DNA from: Chitinophagaceae bacterium
GTDB lineage: Bacteria > Bacteroidota > Bacteroidia > Chitinophagales > Chitinophagaceae
DNA: 64,000 nt
Assembly: GCA_004173235.1 (NCBI GenBank)
Contig: SEAC01000017.1
Coordinates: 1 to 64,000 of the forward strand
Direction: 5' to 3'
Positions 33,064 through 42,373 of the stretch are shown in pieces. The notes under the pieces were generated by a model. The model saw only the letters and a list, made by a program, of their open reading frames with translations. It had not been told where the DNA came from and ran no database searches. The translations under genes and the position numbers were made by a program. The stretch's first letter is position 1. Each line of letters opens with the position of its first letter.

Positions 33064-34992
33064 ATGATCCGACGCTTACTGCTTGGCGCCCTGCTCCTTT
33101 CTGCTACAGGGGCCGGCGCGCAAACCCTGTTTACCTACGGCTCCGACAGCGTGTCGGCGCCCGAGTTTCTGTCTGCCTACCATAAAAATAACGGGGCAGG
33201 AAAGGGCAACAGCCCGCTGAACGAATACCTTGATCTGTACATCAGCTCGCGCCTGAAGGTGAAGGAAGCGCGCCGTCTCGGCTACGATACGCTGCCGCAG
33301 ATGGTGACCGACCTGCAGCAGCTTCGCGAGCAATTGCTGCCCACCTACCTCAACGATCTTGCGGGAGTGGATGGCCTGGTGAACGAAGCTTATGCCCGCT
33401 CCAAAAGGAACATCCACGTTGCGCACATCTTCGTTGCCGCAAGAGGCGCAGCCGACACCACGGCCGCGTGGGCCAAAATGCAGCGGGCGCTTGCCGAGCT
33501 CAAAGGAGGGAAATCTTTCGGCGACGTTGCGCGCACCTATTCCGAGGATCCAACTGTGAAGACCAACGGTGGCGACCTGGGTTGGGTTGCGGTTTTTGAA
33601 TTGCCGTACGAACTCGAGAACCTTGCCTGGACCGCGCGTCCGAACGGGCCTGCGCTGGTATATCGCTCGCGAGCAGGCTATCATATTTTCAAAAGCATGG
33701 GTGAGCGTGCCGACCCTGGCACCGTGAAGGCTTCGCAAATACTCCTTGCCTTTCCGCCGGATGCCAGCGATGCCGAGCGCGCCGCAGTAAAGAAGCGTGC
33801 CGATTCTATCTACCTGCGTCTGCAGAAAGGCGACGACTTCAGCAAGCTTGCGGCTAAATTCAGCAATGATGTCGTGTCGGCCGCCAACAACGGCGAGCTG
33901 CCCGATATCAGCGTGGGACAGTTTGATCCCGTGTTCGAACAAAAGGTGTTCGCCATTGCAAAAGACGGGGCCGTTGCAGCGCCATTCCAAACAGCGCACG
34001 GCTGGCACATTGTGAAGCGCGTCAAGTATTTGCCACGCACCGGCATGGATAGCACCACGCAGGTGCAGTTGCTCCGCGAGCAGGTGCAGCGCAGCGATCG
34101 CATGAGCATCGTGCAAACGCGGCTCGCGCAAAACATTCGCAAGCAGGCGGGCTTTACAGGCCTCGCCGTTTCCGAGGCCGACCTTCGCGCCTTCACCGAT
34201 TCGCTGCTGGAATATGCGAAGCCTGGACGCACACTTGGCGTGAACAGCAGCACCGGCCTCGTAACCATCGGCACGCAAACCTTCACCGGCGAAGACTGGA
34301 TCCGCTGGGCAGGCGCCAACCGCTTCAAGAGCGATGGCAGCGGTGCGAAGCCTTTCGCACAGTTGTGGCAGGAGTTTGTGGATGCTTCGACCATCGATTT
34401 TTACAAAGCGCATCTGGAAACGTACAACCCGGCGTTCCGTGCGCAGATGGAAGAATTCCGCGATGGCAACCTCTTTTTTGAGATCATGCAGCGCGAGGTG
34501 TGGACGCCGGCGCAAACCGATACCGCTGCGCTGGAAGCTTATTACGAAGCGCACCGCAGCAAGTATGTGTGGAAGCCCAGCGCCGAGGCGGTGTTGTTTT
34601 ATGCGCCCGATGCAGCCAGTGCGCGTTCTGCACAGGCGTTGGTTGCTAAAAAGCCCGCTTCGTGGCACAGCATCGTCACCAACCACGACGAGCGCATAGC
34701 GATCGACTCCAACCGCTTCGAGATCGACCAGATACCGAACCCGACGAAGCTTCCGCTGAAGTCGCTTACGGTAACCGGCGTTCAGGTGAATGCAACCGAC
34801 GGCTCGGCCACCTTTGCCGTAGTTCTACGGATGCGCCCCGAAACCGGAGCACGCACCTTCGCCGAAGCCCGCGGACAGGTGATTGCCGACTACCAGAAAG
34901 AGCTGGAAGAGAGGTGGGTGAACAGCCTCCGCGCTAAATACCCGGTTACGATCAATCAGCCGGTTTTGCTGGAGTTGATGAAAGGGAAGTAG
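33064..34992 (+). CDS. Peptidyl-prolyl isomerase, SurA/PpiC parvulin type
   Basis: A 642-residue periplasmic folding factor. Signal peptide 1-19 (ATGAGAQ), an N-terminal helical chaperone part, two parvulin domains (about 110-215 with HVAHIFVAARG ... GGDLGWVAVFELP ... GYHIFK, and 220-325 with KASQILLAFPPDASDAER ... GWHIVKRVKYL), and a long C-terminal region of unknown fold. It probably assists outer-membrane protein folding. It follows the thioredoxin-like gene by 5 bp. Repeat T2 begins 2 nt after its TAG stop. Confidence 0.9.
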   Translation: MIRRLLLGALLLSATGAGAQTLFTYGSDSVSAPEFLSAYHKNNGAGKGNSPLNEYLDLYISSRLKVKEARRLGYDTLPQMVTDLQQLREQLLPTYLNDLAGVDGLVNEAYARSKRNIHVAHIFVAARGAADTTAAWAKMQRALAELKGGKSFGDVARTYSEDPTVKTNGGDLGWVAVFELPYELENLAWTARPNGPALVYRSRAGYHIFKSMGERADPGTVKASQILLAFPPDASDAERAAVKKRADSIYLRLQKGDDFSKLAAKFSNDVVSAANNGELPDISVGQFDPVFEQKVFAIAKDGAVAAPFQTAHGWHIVKRVKYLPRTGMDSTTQVQLLREQVQRSDRMSIVQTRLAQNIRKQAGFTGLAVSEADLRAFTDSLLEYAKPGRTLGVNSSTGLVTIGTQTFTGEDWIRWAGANRFKSDGSGAKPFAQLWQEFVDASTIDFYKAHLETYNPAFRAQMEEFRDGNLFFEIMQREVWTPAQTDTAALEAYYEAHRSKYVWKPSAEAVLFYAPDAASARSAQALVAKKPASWHSIVTNHDERIAIDSNRFEIDQIPNPTKLPLKSLTVTGVQVNATDGSATFAVVLRMRPETGARTFAEARGQVIADYQKELEERWVNSLRAKYPVTINQPVLLELMKGK

Positions 34993-34994
34993 AA

Positions 34995-35040
34995 GGTTTC
35001 TGAGAGTTCCTGAGGGTTTCTGAGGGTTCCGGAAGGTTCG
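34995..35040. repeat. Decamer array T2
   Basis: Units GGTTTCTGAG, AGTTCCTGAG, GGTTTCTGAG, GGTTCCGGAA and a partial unit, exactly 10 bp apart, starting 2 nt after the PPIase stop codon. Confidence 0.88.
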
Positions 35041-35149
35041 TTCAAGATTCAAATAGATCGAAGGGTCGCCGACGGGTGACCTTTTTTGTTGAGCGACGCA
35101 GCTATTCAAGATTCTTGGCATCGGCGTGGATTCTGTCGTGCCTCACCAA

Positions 35150-35235
35150 AATCAAAATCAATCATAATCATCTGCGTATGCCGCTTGCGGCTCCCGAAGC
35201 TTCGGTCGCGAGACTTCGGAGCGTTCTTTCTCTCA
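35150..35235. repeat. Palindrome element A3 (right half)
   Basis: Contains AATCATAATCATCTGCG, a small hairpin GCCGCTTGCGGC and ends GCGTTCTTTCTCTC. The left half is degenerate. Its last bases are the metF stop codon. Confidence 0.7.
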
Positions 35236-36189
35236 AGCGATCTCCCTGCACACATCTGCAATCACCTTGGGCTTGCCGAGCGTGTAGTAGTGCAACACGG
35301 GCACACCCGCGGCCTTCAGGTCTTTCGACTGCTGGAGCAGCCACTCGCCGCCAATGCGTTCCACATCGGCATCGGTTTTTGCAGCCAGCACTGCATTGGA
35401 GAGGTCTTCAGGAATGTCTACGTGGAAGGTGCGCGGGATGATGCTTAGTTGCTTGCGCGAGGTGAGCGGCTTTAGTCCCGGTATGATGGGCACGTGGATG
35501 CCCGCATCGCGGCAGGCTTTTACAAAGTCGAAATACTTCTGGTTGTCGAAGAACATCTGGGTGGTGATGTAGCAGGCGCCGGCATCCACCTTTGCTTTCA
35601 CCCAGGCCAGGTCGGCGCGCAGGTTGGGCGATTCGAAATGCTTTTCCGGGTAGCCGGCAACGCCGATGCAGAAGTCGGTCTTAACTGCGTTCTTCAGGTC
35701 TTCTTCGAGATAAAGCCCGTTGTTCATCTGCTGCACCTGGTGCAGCAGGTCGATGGCATAGGCGTGGCCGCCGGGCTCGGGCTCAAACATTGCCTCGTTC
35801 TTCGGCGCATCGCCGCGGAGCACCAGCACATTGTCGATGCCGAGAAAGTGAAGGTCGATGAGTGCGTCTTCGGTTTCCTGCTTGGAGAAGCCTCCGCAGA
35901 TCAGGTGCGCAACGGCATCTACCTTGTATCGGTTTTGCAGGGCCGCGCAAATGCCCACCGTACCCGGCCGCTTGCGCACTTCCACCTTGTCGAAAGTGCC
36001 GTCGGCTTTACGCTTGAACATCGTCTCGCTGCGGTGATACGTCACGTTGATGAACGAAGGGTGGTACTCCATCAGCGGATCGAGGTGCTCCCACAGCGCG
36101 TTGATGCCTTTCCCTTTCAGGGGCGGAAGGATCTCGAACGAAACGAGGGTGCGGCCTTCGGACTTTTGCAGGTGCTCGGTCACTTTCAT
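35233..36189 (-). CDS. metF: Methylenetetrahydrofolate reductase
   Basis: FAD enzyme that reduces 5,10-methylene-THF to 5-methyl-THF for methionine synthesis. The 318-residue TIM-barrel protein shows [12 protein letters not shown] (Glu at the folate site), [27 protein letters not shown] and [13 protein letters not shown]. Length is typical of the bacterial enzyme. A -7 box ends 7 nt before its ATG. The stop codon TGA lies inside the terminal sequence of element A3. Confidence 0.94.
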   Translation of the reverse strand: MKVTEHLQKSEGRTLVSFEILPPLKGKGINALWEHLDPLMEYHPSFINVTYHRSETMFKRKADGTFDKVEVRKRPGTVGICAALQNRYKVDAVAHLICGGFSKQETEDALIDLHFLGIDNVLVLRGDAPKNEAMFEPEPGGHAYAIDLLHQVQQMNNGLYLEEDLKNAVKTDFCIGVAGYPEKHFESPNLRADLAWVKAKVDAGACYITTQMFFDNQKYFDFVKACRDAGIHVPIIPGLKPLTSRKQLSIIPRTFHVDIPEDLSNAVLAAKTDADVERIGGEWLLQQSKDLKAAGVPVLHYYTLGKPKVIADVCREIA

Positions 36190-36196
36190 AAGGCAG

Positions 36197-36204
36197 CAAA
36201 ACTA
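36197..36204 (-). promoter_or_regulatory. -7 box of metF
   Basis: TAGTTTTG on the minus strand, a perfect TAnnTTTG match, ends 7 nt before the ATG at 36189. Confidence 0.6.
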
Positions 36205-36295
36205 AGCCCCGAACGGCAAAGCCTCTGCAGGAACTGCGGCAACGATTGCATCGTTAACGGAAGGCCAAACACCGGCCCGGTAGCGTTCCTTCCCC

Positions 36296-36303
36296 TATTT
36301 TTG
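36296..36303 (+). promoter_or_regulatory. -7 box of lptB
   Basis: TATTTTTG, a perfect TAnnTTTG match, 15 nt before the proposed TTG start at 36319. Confidence 0.6.
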
Positions 36304-36318
36304 ATCAAACTTTTCCGC

Positions 36319-37122
36319 TTGTCCATCCGCATTCACACGCACGACCTCGTTAAGCGCTACCGCACACGCACCGTGGTAAACAACGTTTCCATTGAAGTGA
36401 AGCAGGGTGAGATCGTGGGCCTGTTGGGTCCGAACGGCGCGGGAAAGACCACCACGTTCTATATGACTGTCGGCCTTATCAAACCCGACCAAGGCGAAGT
36501 GTTCCTCGACGACCTCAATATCACGAAGCTCCCGATGTATAAGCGTGCGCAGCTCGGCATCGGCTACCTGCCACAGGAAGCTTCCATCTTTCGCAAGCTC
36601 ACTGTGGAAGAAAACATCACCTCCGTGCTGGAGATGACGGGCCGCCCGAAGAAAGAACAAAAGGAAAAGCTGGAGGTTCTGCTCGAAGAGTTTCGCCTGC
36701 AGCATGTGCGCAAGAGCAATGGCGACGTGCTGAGTGGCGGTGAGCGCCGTCGCACCGAGATCGCACGCGCCCTCGCTGTTGATCCGAAGTTCATTCTGCT
36801 CGACGAGCCCTTCGCCGGCATCGACCCCATTGCCGTGGAAGACATCCAGATGGTGGTGGCGCGCCTCAAATACAAGAACATCGGCATCCTCATCACTGAC
36901 CACAACGTGACCGAAACGCTTTCCATCTGTGATCGTGCTTACCTGCTCATTGAAGGGAAGATCTTCCGTCATGGCAGCGCCGAGGAACTTGCCGACGACG
37001 ACCAGGTGAAGCGGCTTTATCTCGGCCGCAACTTCGAACTGCGCCGGAAAGATTACCTGCTTGAAGAAGCCGGTGTGCCGCAGGCGCCGAAGGAAGATCC
37101 GAACCGCCTGGCAAACCTGTAA
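36319..37122 (+). CDS. lptB: Lipopolysaccharide export ABC transporter ATPase LptB
   Basis: Cytoplasmic ATPase of the LptB2FG complex that extracts LPS from the inner membrane. The 267-residue protein has Walker [10 protein letters not shown] (37-45), Q-loop YLPQEASIF, signature LSGGERRR (138-145), Walker [13 protein letters not shown] and the switch His in ITDHNV. The start is TTG 36319 ([14 protein letters not shown]), based on homologue length and the -7 box. The open frame continues far upstream, antisense to metF, and is not coding there. It stands apart from lptA/C/F/G. Confidence 0.92.
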   Translation: MSIRIHTHDLVKRYRTRTVVNNVSIEVKQGEIVGLLGPNGAGKTTTFYMTVGLIKPDQGEVFLDDLNITKLPMYKRAQLGIGYLPQEASIFRKLTVEENITSVLEMTGRPKKEQKEKLEVLLEEFRLQHVRKSNGDVLSGGERRRTEIARALAVDPKFILLDEPFAGIDPIAVEDIQMVVARLKYKNIGILITDHNVTETLSICDRAYLLIEGKIFRHGSAEELADDDQVKRLYLGRNFELRRKDYLLEEAGVPQAPKEDPNRLANL

Positions 37123-37228
37123 CGTGAGAAACGTGAGCCGTGAGCCGTGAGCCCGCGATGCGCGGTTAGCTGAGCCCGCGATGCGCGGTCAGCATTCACG
37201 ATTGACGATTCACGATTCACGGCTCACG
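37123..37228. repeat. Heptad palindrome element H6 (between convergent lptB and acetyltransferase gene)
   Basis: Left: CGTGAGA, then CGTGAGC x3 (37132-37152). Centre: two copies of CCCGCGATGCGCGGT. Right: ATTCACG, ATTGACG, ATTCACG, ATTCACG, GCTCACG (37194-37228). The left arm starts right after the lptB stop. The right arm overlaps the last codons and stop of the acetyltransferase gene. Confidence 0.88.
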
Positions 37229-38187
37229 TCCTTCCGCATCAACCAATCCCGCTGAATGTCGCGTCCCAGGTGGAAATCGCATTCGCCGAATTTTTCAAAG
37301 CCCCATCGTTGGTAAAAGGCAATGGCGCGCGCATTGTGTTCCCACACGCCGAGCCACACCCATTGCTTGTTTCGCTCCCTCGCTATGCGGATGCTTTCCG
37401 CCATCAGCGCCGCACCCACGCCTTTTCCTACAAATGCTTGTTCGGCATACAGCCGCGCGATCTCCAGTGCCGTTCCGCTGACCGCCTGTTGCGGAAGCTT
37501 GCCTTCGCGCAGCTTCACGTATCCGGCAACAACGTCATCCACGTAGGCAAGAATGAAGTGAAGCTCGGGCCGCCCTACTTCGAGCATCAGTTTGCCGCGC
37601 GTAAATTGCTGCGAGAGGAAGATATCCATGTCTTCAACCGTATTGTCCGGCGCGAAGGAATCGTAAAATGTTTTTCGGCTTAGATCGGCAATCAATTCGG
37701 CATCCTGGATGGTGGCCGTGCGTAACGTGCAGGCTGCCGGCTGCTTGGCTTTCCACTCCTGCTTCGAAAGCTCAAACTTGCGTTCGATGGCATTGTGCAT
37801 ACCGGCGTCGCGCCAGCCTTGGCGGCGGTAGAATTCTTCGGCACGCGTATCGAAGGCAGTCGTTAGCCAGACGGTCTTATCGCTGTGCGCAAAATATCCG
37901 TTCATCATCATGCGGTGCAATTCCTTGCCGATGCCGTTGCCCTCATATTCGGGCAGCACAAACAGCGCCCAGATGCTTCCTTCGATGCGATCAGCGATTG
38001 CGAAGCCCACTACGCGGTTGTTGTGCAGCGCCACCCAGCCACTACCTTGTTCTTGGAGGTACGGAAGATAGTCTTCGTTGCTAATGCGGTCGGGATGGCT
38101 GAGGGCATTTTCCTTCACGGCGCGGCGCACCACCTGCATCGCGTCGATGTCGGCGTGGGTGGCAACACGATATACGTACATACTCAT
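37210..38187 (-). CDS. Tandem GNAT acetyltransferase (two domains)
   Basis: A 325-residue protein with two GNAT folds. The first (1-150) has IWALFVLPEYEGNGIGKELHRMM. The second (160-315) has IARLYAEQAFVGKGVGAALMAESIRIARE and WLGVWEHNARAIAFYQRWGFEKFGECDFHLG. Both have the acetyl-CoA-binding R/Q-x-x-G-x-G/A-like motif. The start at 38187 makes an ATGA overlap with the stop of the upstream hydrolase gene; ATG 38196 is possible. The last residues (DVSRES) and the stop are encoded by heptad units of repeat H6, so the C-terminus was shaped by the repeat. Substrate unknown. Confidence 0.85.
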   Translation of the reverse strand: MSMYVYRVATHADIDAMQVVRRAVKENALSHPDRISNEDYLPYLQEQGSGWVALHNNRVVGFAIADRIEGSIWALFVLPEYEGNGIGKELHRMMMNGYFAHSDKTVWLTTAFDTRAEEFYRRQGWRDAGMHNAIERKFELSKQEWKAKQPAACTLRTATIQDAELIADLSRKTFYDSFAPDNTVEDMDIFLSQQFTRGKLMLEVGRPELHFILAYVDDVVAGYVKLREGKLPQQAVSGTALEIARLYAEQAFVGKGVGAALMAESIRIARERNKQWVWLGVWEHNARAIAFYQRWGFEKFGECDFHLGRDIQRDWLMRKDVSRES

Positions 38188-38876
38188 AGGTTGCATTGTC
38201 TGTAAAAGTGATGGAGCTGCGCCGACAGTATTTCTACGGGCGCCTTCTCGATCGGATGCGGCGTATTGGGGAGCACGCCCAGCTGTGCGCCGGGTATTTG
38301 TTGCCAGGCTTCACGGGTTTCCTCCAAAGAGACCATGGAATCCCTGTCGCCAAGCAGTAGTAATACTGGATCCGCGATCGCTTTGAACTGCGGCTGCTTC
38401 AGCAGCGGGTCGTTGCCGAGGTCGGTCATCAGCGTTGCGGTGCCGCGCATCACGTCTTTCCAGTTGAGCGGAGCATGCCGCCGGGCCAGCGTGGCTGCGA
38501 ATGCAGGCACCTTGGCTTCGAGTTTGTCGGGGTCGAGCATCCGTGCTTCGGCAGCCGCAGCATCGGCACTCCAATGGAGCTTCGTGGCAAGCGTAGCCAC
38601 TCCGCCCAAAAGGCCGGGTTGACGCGAAGCGAGCGTGAGAGCGGCGTATCCGCCCATGCTATAACCGAAAATGAGCGGACGTTCCAGGTTATTGTCGGTG
38701 ATGAATTCCGATAGAAAGCCCACCAGCGCGCTCATGTTATAACCGCTTGCCGCAACGCCGGCACGGCCGGGAAATGCGGGAAGGTGGAGCTGGTAGTGCG
38801 CCGTCAGCGCGGTTGCCAACGGTTCGAGCGTTTCGGGCGCACCAAGGGCACCGTGCAATAGAATAAGGTTGCGCAT
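38184..38876 (-). CDS. Alpha/beta hydrolase
   Basis: A 230-residue alpha/beta-hydrolase: oxyanion region LILLHGALGAPETLEPL, nucleophile elbow GYSMGGYAALTLA (Ser at GYSMGG), acid in LLLGDRDSMVSLEE and His in LPNTPHPIEKAPVE. No signal peptide. A -7 box lies upstream. The upstream open frame to 39143 is not coding. It is coupled to the double GNAT gene by ATGA overlap. Substrate unknown; probably an esterase or C-C hydrolase. Confidence 0.85.
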   Translation of the reverse strand: MRNLILLHGALGAPETLEPLATALTAHYQLHLPAFPGRAGVAASGYNMSALVGFLSEFITDNNLERPLIFGYSMGGYAALTLASRQPGLLGGVATLATKLHWSADAAAAEARMLDPDKLEAKVPAFAATLARRHAPLNWKDVMRGTATLMTDLGNDPLLKQPQFKAIADPVLLLLGDRDSMVSLEETREAWQQIPGAQLGVLPNTPHPIEKAPVEILSAQLHHFYRQCNL

Positions 38877-38894
38877 GAGCAGTGATGTTACCCC

Positions 38895-38902
38895 CAAAGT
38901 TA
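38895..38902 (-). promoter_or_regulatory. -7 box of hydrolase-GNAT operon
   Basis: TAACTTTG on the minus strand, a perfect TAnnTTTG match, 18 nt before ATG 38876. Confidence 0.55.
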
Positions 38903-38938
38903 TTGTAACGAAAGCGGCCTGATTCAAACCTGTCGATT

Positions 38939-39160
38939 GTGAAAACCACGATCCTTTGCGGGCTGCTTGCCCTTGCACTTGTGTGCCGCTGCACTCCTCC
39001 CGGTAACGATGCGGCGGAAGCAGTAGAATTACGGACATCAATGGCACACGAAAGTGGGGCAAAAGCGCGCACGTTTCAAGGGCATTCGGGTGAATGCCCA
39101 TCCTTGCAAAGCTTGCAGCAGCTTGATATTGGCTCGGTGGCACGGTTGTTTTACCATTGA
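38939..39160 (+). CDS. Possible small lipoprotein (73 aa)
   Basis: Starts with GTG: MKTTILCGLLALALVCRCTPPGNDAAE, a plausible lipoprotein signal peptide followed by a short polar tail. No clear -7 box is seen just upstream, and the tail shows no known motif. It could be a chance open frame. Confidence 0.35.
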   Translation: MKTTILCGLLALALVCRCTPPGNDAAEAVELRTSMAHESGAKARTFQGHSGECPSLQSLQQLDIGSVARLFYH

Positions 39161-39175
39161 GTCAAATCTCCGGTA

Positions 39176-39409
39176 ATGGTCAAGCTTTTCTGCTCCGAAG
39201 TGCAGGTTGAGGAAAACACCTTTGAGACGCTCGTTTCCGTGTTCAGCCGCTATGAAGGCACATCGTTCGTCATCAACATCAAGGAACTTCGCCTCGAATC
39301 GGCACACTCGGATGAGGAAACCCAGCGCCTGCTGGCCGAAGAGCTCCAGGAAGCTATATCGCGCTTTTACTTAAAGATCAACCCGTCGAGCCAGCTCGTA
39401 GCTGTGTAG
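39176..39409 (+). CDS. Small hypothetical protein (77 aa)
   Basis: Starts MVKLFCSEVQVEENTFETLV. Amphipathic predicted beta-beta-alpha pattern, with an acidic helix AHSDEETQRLLAEELQEAISRFYLK. Soluble. An 89-codon open frame lies antisense. The balanced composition favours the plus-strand product, but no family is recognised. Confidence 0.45.
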   Translation: MVKLFCSEVQVEENTFETLVSVFSRYEGTSFVINIKELRLESAHSDEETQRLLAEELQEAISRFYLKINPSSQLVAV

Positions 39410-39524
39410 GATTTCACTTTCGCAGTTATTCTTTATCTCCGCTATGGTGTGTCTTGTTGAAGGGCCGCTAAATTCAACGTGTATGTGAGACACATTGTAG
39501 TACATTAGCTGCAAAGTCTTGCTT

Positions 39525-40859
39525 ATGCTCCCCCGCTTAACTGCCCTTTTCCTTTCCGCGCTTTTCATTCTGAATGCGCAAGCGCAATCCACTGCCAATA
39601 TCGCCGGCCATCCGGGCTGGATCAACAACGGCAACATCTACGAAGTAAACGTACGGCAATACACGCCCGAAGGCACGTTCAACGCGTTTGCCGCACACCT
39701 GCCACGCCTTCGCCGCATGGGCGTGCAAACATTGTGGTTCATGCCCATCCATCCCATTTCAAAGAAGGACCGCAAAGGAGCACTTGGCTCCTACTATGCA
39801 GCTGCAAGCTTTCGCGATGTAAATCCAGAATACGGCACGCTTGCCGATTGGAAGCGACTCGTGCAAAAAGCGCACAGCCTGGGCATGAAGGTCATCATCG
39901 ACTGGGTGCCCAACCACACGGGCGGCGATCACTACTGGTTGCGCACGCATCCCGAGTTTTACGTGAAGGACAAGAACGGGCAACCGGTTTCGCCTTTCGA
40001 CTGGACCGATGTGCGCAAGTTGGATTACAGCAACCCGCAGCTCGCCGACAGCATGATCGCTACGCTCAAATATTGGATTACGGAGTCGGGCATCGATGGC
40101 TACCGCTGCGATGTGGCCGCTGAAGTGCCACAGGCCTTTTGGACGCGCTGCATCGCGCAGCTGAAGAAGGTGAAGAACGTGTTTATGCTCGCCGAAGCCG
40201 ACGAGCCCTGGCTGCATGATGCAGGCTTCGATGCCACCTACGGCTGGAACGATTTCGCCAACTGGAAAGGCATTGCGAAGGGAGAGAAGAATGCTACGTA
40301 CGTAGATACGGCGCTGAACCGCGTAGCCAGCGGTTTCAAGAAAGGCGCACGCCGCCTCATGTTCACATCCAACCACGACGAGAATACCTGGAACAAAGCA
40401 GACTACGGAACGATGCCCGGCGCTGTGCATGGACCTTTTGCCGTGCTCACCGCAACGGTGCCGCGCGGCATCCCGCTGATCTATAGCGGCCAGGAGGAAC
40501 CCTTTCTTGACAGCCTCAGTTTCTTCTACAAAGACACCATCAATTTTCACCAATACGCCCGCGCTCCTTTTTACCAGCGCCTGCTCGAGCTGCGCCGCAC
40601 GGTGCCTGCGCTCGGGTCGGACGCATCATTTGTGCGGCTGCGCACCAACGACGACACTGCGTTGTATGCCTTCGAGCGACGCAAGGGTAAAAGCAAGGTA
40701 CTCGTCATCCTCAACCTGAGCGACAAGCAGCAGCAACTACGCTGGCAGACCCAGCCCTCGCAAAAGTCCTGGTTCAACGTTTTTGGCTACCAGCCTGAAA
40801 CCGTGGACAAAGGCTTTGGTATTGAGGCGTGGGGATACGCGGTGTATACAGAGAAGTAA
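39525..40859 (+). CDS. GH13 alpha-amylase family protein, exported
   Basis: A 444-residue glycoside hydrolase with signal peptide (1-20, ending NAQAQ). GH13 regions: VIIDWVPNHTGGDH (region I), GIDGYRCDVAAEVP with the nucleophile Asp (region II), FMLAEADEPWLHDAGFD with the acid/base Glu (region III) and FTSNHDENTW (region IV). It is expected in the periplasm or at the surface and acts on alpha-glucans. No SusC/SusD pair is next to it, so it is not part of a visible polysaccharide-utilisation locus. ATG 39525 is preferred over TTG 39519. Confidence 0.9.
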   Translation: MLPRLTALFLSALFILNAQAQSTANIAGHPGWINNGNIYEVNVRQYTPEGTFNAFAAHLPRLRRMGVQTLWFMPIHPISKKDRKGALGSYYAAASFRDVNPEYGTLADWKRLVQKAHSLGMKVIIDWVPNHTGGDHYWLRTHPEFYVKDKNGQPVSPFDWTDVRKLDYSNPQLADSMIATLKYWITESGIDGYRCDVAAEVPQAFWTRCIAQLKKVKNVFMLAEADEPWLHDAGFDATYGWNDFANWKGIAKGEKNATYVDTALNRVASGFKKGARRLMFTSNHDENTWNKADYGTMPGAVHGPFAVLTATVPRGIPLIYSGQEEPFLDSLSFFYKDTINFHQYARAPFYQRLLELRRTVPALGSDASFVRLRTNDDTALYAFERRKGKSKVLVILNLSDKQQQLRWQTQPSQKSWFNVFGYQPETVDKGFGIEAWGYAVYTEK

Positions 40860-40861
40860 TA

Positions 40862-40896
40862 TTCAATTTTCAATGCACAACTTTCAACGTTTTACC
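40862..40896. repeat. Short heptad array (H-type)
   Basis: Units TTCAATT, TTCAATG, CACAACT, TTCAACG, TTTTACC directly after the amylase stop. No complementary arm was found. Confidence 0.5.
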
Positions 40897-40941
40897 TACG
40901 TTCAGTAGAATCATTACGGTTGAACCTGAACATGTCATTCG

Positions 40942-40975
40942 AAGCGCGCCGCCCTGCAGCGCGCTTTGTTTTGGT
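40942..40975 (+). terminator. Probable terminator after amylase gene
   Basis: Stem AAGCGCGC/GCGCGCTT with a 9-nt loop (40942-40966), followed by TTGTTTTGG. It lies just ahead of the aldehyde dehydrogenase promoter. Confidence 0.65.
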
Positions 40976-40977
40976 CG

Positions 40978-40985
40978 TACCTTGT
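40978..40985 (+). promoter_or_regulatory. -7 box of aldehyde dehydrogenase gene (near-leaderless)
   Basis: TACCTTGT ends 4 nt before the ATG at 40990. It fits TAnnTTTG less well than others. Confidence 0.4.
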
Positions 40986-40989
40986 CGGC

Positions 40990-42363
40990 ATGGAGCAGCT
41001 TCCTTTTCTTCAAGCGATGCGACGGTGTTTCGAAGCAGGTGCGTTGCGTAGTTATGAAAGCCGTGTGCACGCACTGAGCCGTTTGCGTGATGCGCTGTTG
41101 CAGCACGAGGGGGCCATCAACGAAGCGCTGGCAGCGGATCTGGGTAAGAGCATTGAAGAATCGTGGGTGACGGAAACGGGCTTCGTATTAAGTGAGCTTC
41201 GCCACACGCTGAAACACCTGAAAGGTTGGATGCGCCCCGAGCGCGTGGGCACCAACCTGCTCAACCTACCATCGCGGAGCCGCATTTACCGCGAGCCGCT
41301 CGGGGTTGTGCTGATAATCGGCCCATGGAACTATCCCTTGCAATTGCTGCTTGCACCTTTAGTGGGCGCCCTTGCTGCAGGCAACTGTGCGGTGCTGAAA
41401 CCGAGCGAATTGGCGCCCCGTACTTCTACGATAGTGGGCAGTCTCATTAAAGATGCGTTCAGCGCTGAGGAAGTGCTGGTGGTGGAAGGCGACGGCGCTG
41501 CGGTTCTTCCGCCCATGATCCGGTCGTTTCGCTTCGATCATATTTTTTATACGGGCAGCACAACGGTGGGGCAAAAGATCTATGGGCTGGCAGCGGAGCA
41601 GTTGGTTCCCGTAACACTCGAGCTCGGGGGCAAGAGCCCCTGCGTGATTGAAGCAGACGCCGACCTTGAGGTAGCCGCCCGTAGAATTGCGGTAACGAAA
41701 TTTTCCAACGCAGGCCAGATGTGCGTTGCGCCGGATTACCTGCTCGTGCATGAGTCGGTTAGGGATGCATTCCTGGACAAGCTGAAAGCAACCATCCGAA
41801 GGTTCTTCGGCGATGATCCCGTACATAGCGAAAGTTACGGGCGCATTGTAAACGAACGTGCATTCGAACGGCTGACGGCTTACCTCCGGTCGGGCACGGT
41901 GCTTTTTGGCGGTCGCGCAGATGCAGCCACGCGCTACATCGAGCCGACCATCATCACGGATGTTGCGCCCGATGCGCCCCTATTGAACGAAGAGATCTTC
42001 GGGCCTTTGTTGCCGGTGCTTACCTATCGCACATTTGACGAAGCAAAGACGCAGATACTGCGGCATGCGGACCCGCTTGCTTTTTATGTTTTTACAAAGA
42101 GTGATGCTACGGCGCAGCGGTGGATACGTGAACTTCCTTTTGGTGGCGGCTGCATCAACAATGCTTCTTGGCACCTTACCAATCCTTCGTTGCCGTTCGG
42201 CGGCCGCGGCAACAGCGGCATGGGCGGTTACCACGGCAGGTTTTCGTTTGAAACCTTTTCGCACCGCAAGGCAGTGATGCAAACGCCCACCTGGTTTGAT
42301 CCTGCCCTGAAGTATCCACCCTTCAAGGGAAAGCTTGGGCTTTTCAAAAAGGTCATAAGGTAA
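40990..42363 (+). CDS. Aldehyde dehydrogenase (class 3-like)
   Basis: NAD(P)-dependent oxidation of aldehydes. The 457-residue protein has the class 3/fatty-aldehyde pattern: GPWNYPLQLLLAPLVGALAAGNCAVLKPSE, FYTGSTTVGQKIYG, VTLELGGKSPCVI (general-base Glu), NAGQMCVAPDY (nucleophile Cys) and LPFGGRGNSGMGGYHGR. The short form without an N-terminal extension fits the coniferyl/fatty aldehyde group. The -7 box of the next gene, gpx, overlaps its TAA stop. Confidence 0.92.
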   Translation: MEQLPFLQAMRRCFEAGALRSYESRVHALSRLRDALLQHEGAINEALAADLGKSIEESWVTETGFVLSELRHTLKHLKGWMRPERVGTNLLNLPSRSRIYREPLGVVLIIGPWNYPLQLLLAPLVGALAAGNCAVLKPSELAPRTSTIVGSLIKDAFSAEEVLVVEGDGAAVLPPMIRSFRFDHIFYTGSTTVGQKIYGLAAEQLVPVTLELGGKSPCVIEADADLEVAARRIAVTKFSNAGQMCVAPDYLLVHESVRDAFLDKLKATIRRFFGDDPVHSESYGRIVNERAFERLTAYLRSGTVLFGGRADAATRYIEPTIITDVAPDAPLLNEEIFGPLLPVLTYRTFDEAKTQILRHADPLAFYVFTKSDATAQRWIRELPFGGGCINNASWHLTNPSLPFGGRGNSGMGGYHGRFSFETFSHRKAVMQTPTWFDPALKYPPFKGKLGLFKKVIR

Positions 42364-42368
42364 CTTTG
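42361..42368 (+). promoter_or_regulatory. -7 box of gpx overlapping the preceding stop codon
   Basis: TAACTTTG is a perfect TAnnTTTG match. Its first three bases are the aldehyde dehydrogenase stop codon, and it ends 5 nt before the gpx ATG at 42374. Confidence 0.6.
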
Positions 42369-42373
42369 CGGCA

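Noticed and set aside
33076-34686. A 536-codon open frame antisense to the parvulin PPIase gene
   Set aside because: Shadow of the two parvulin domains; no motif and no -7 box.
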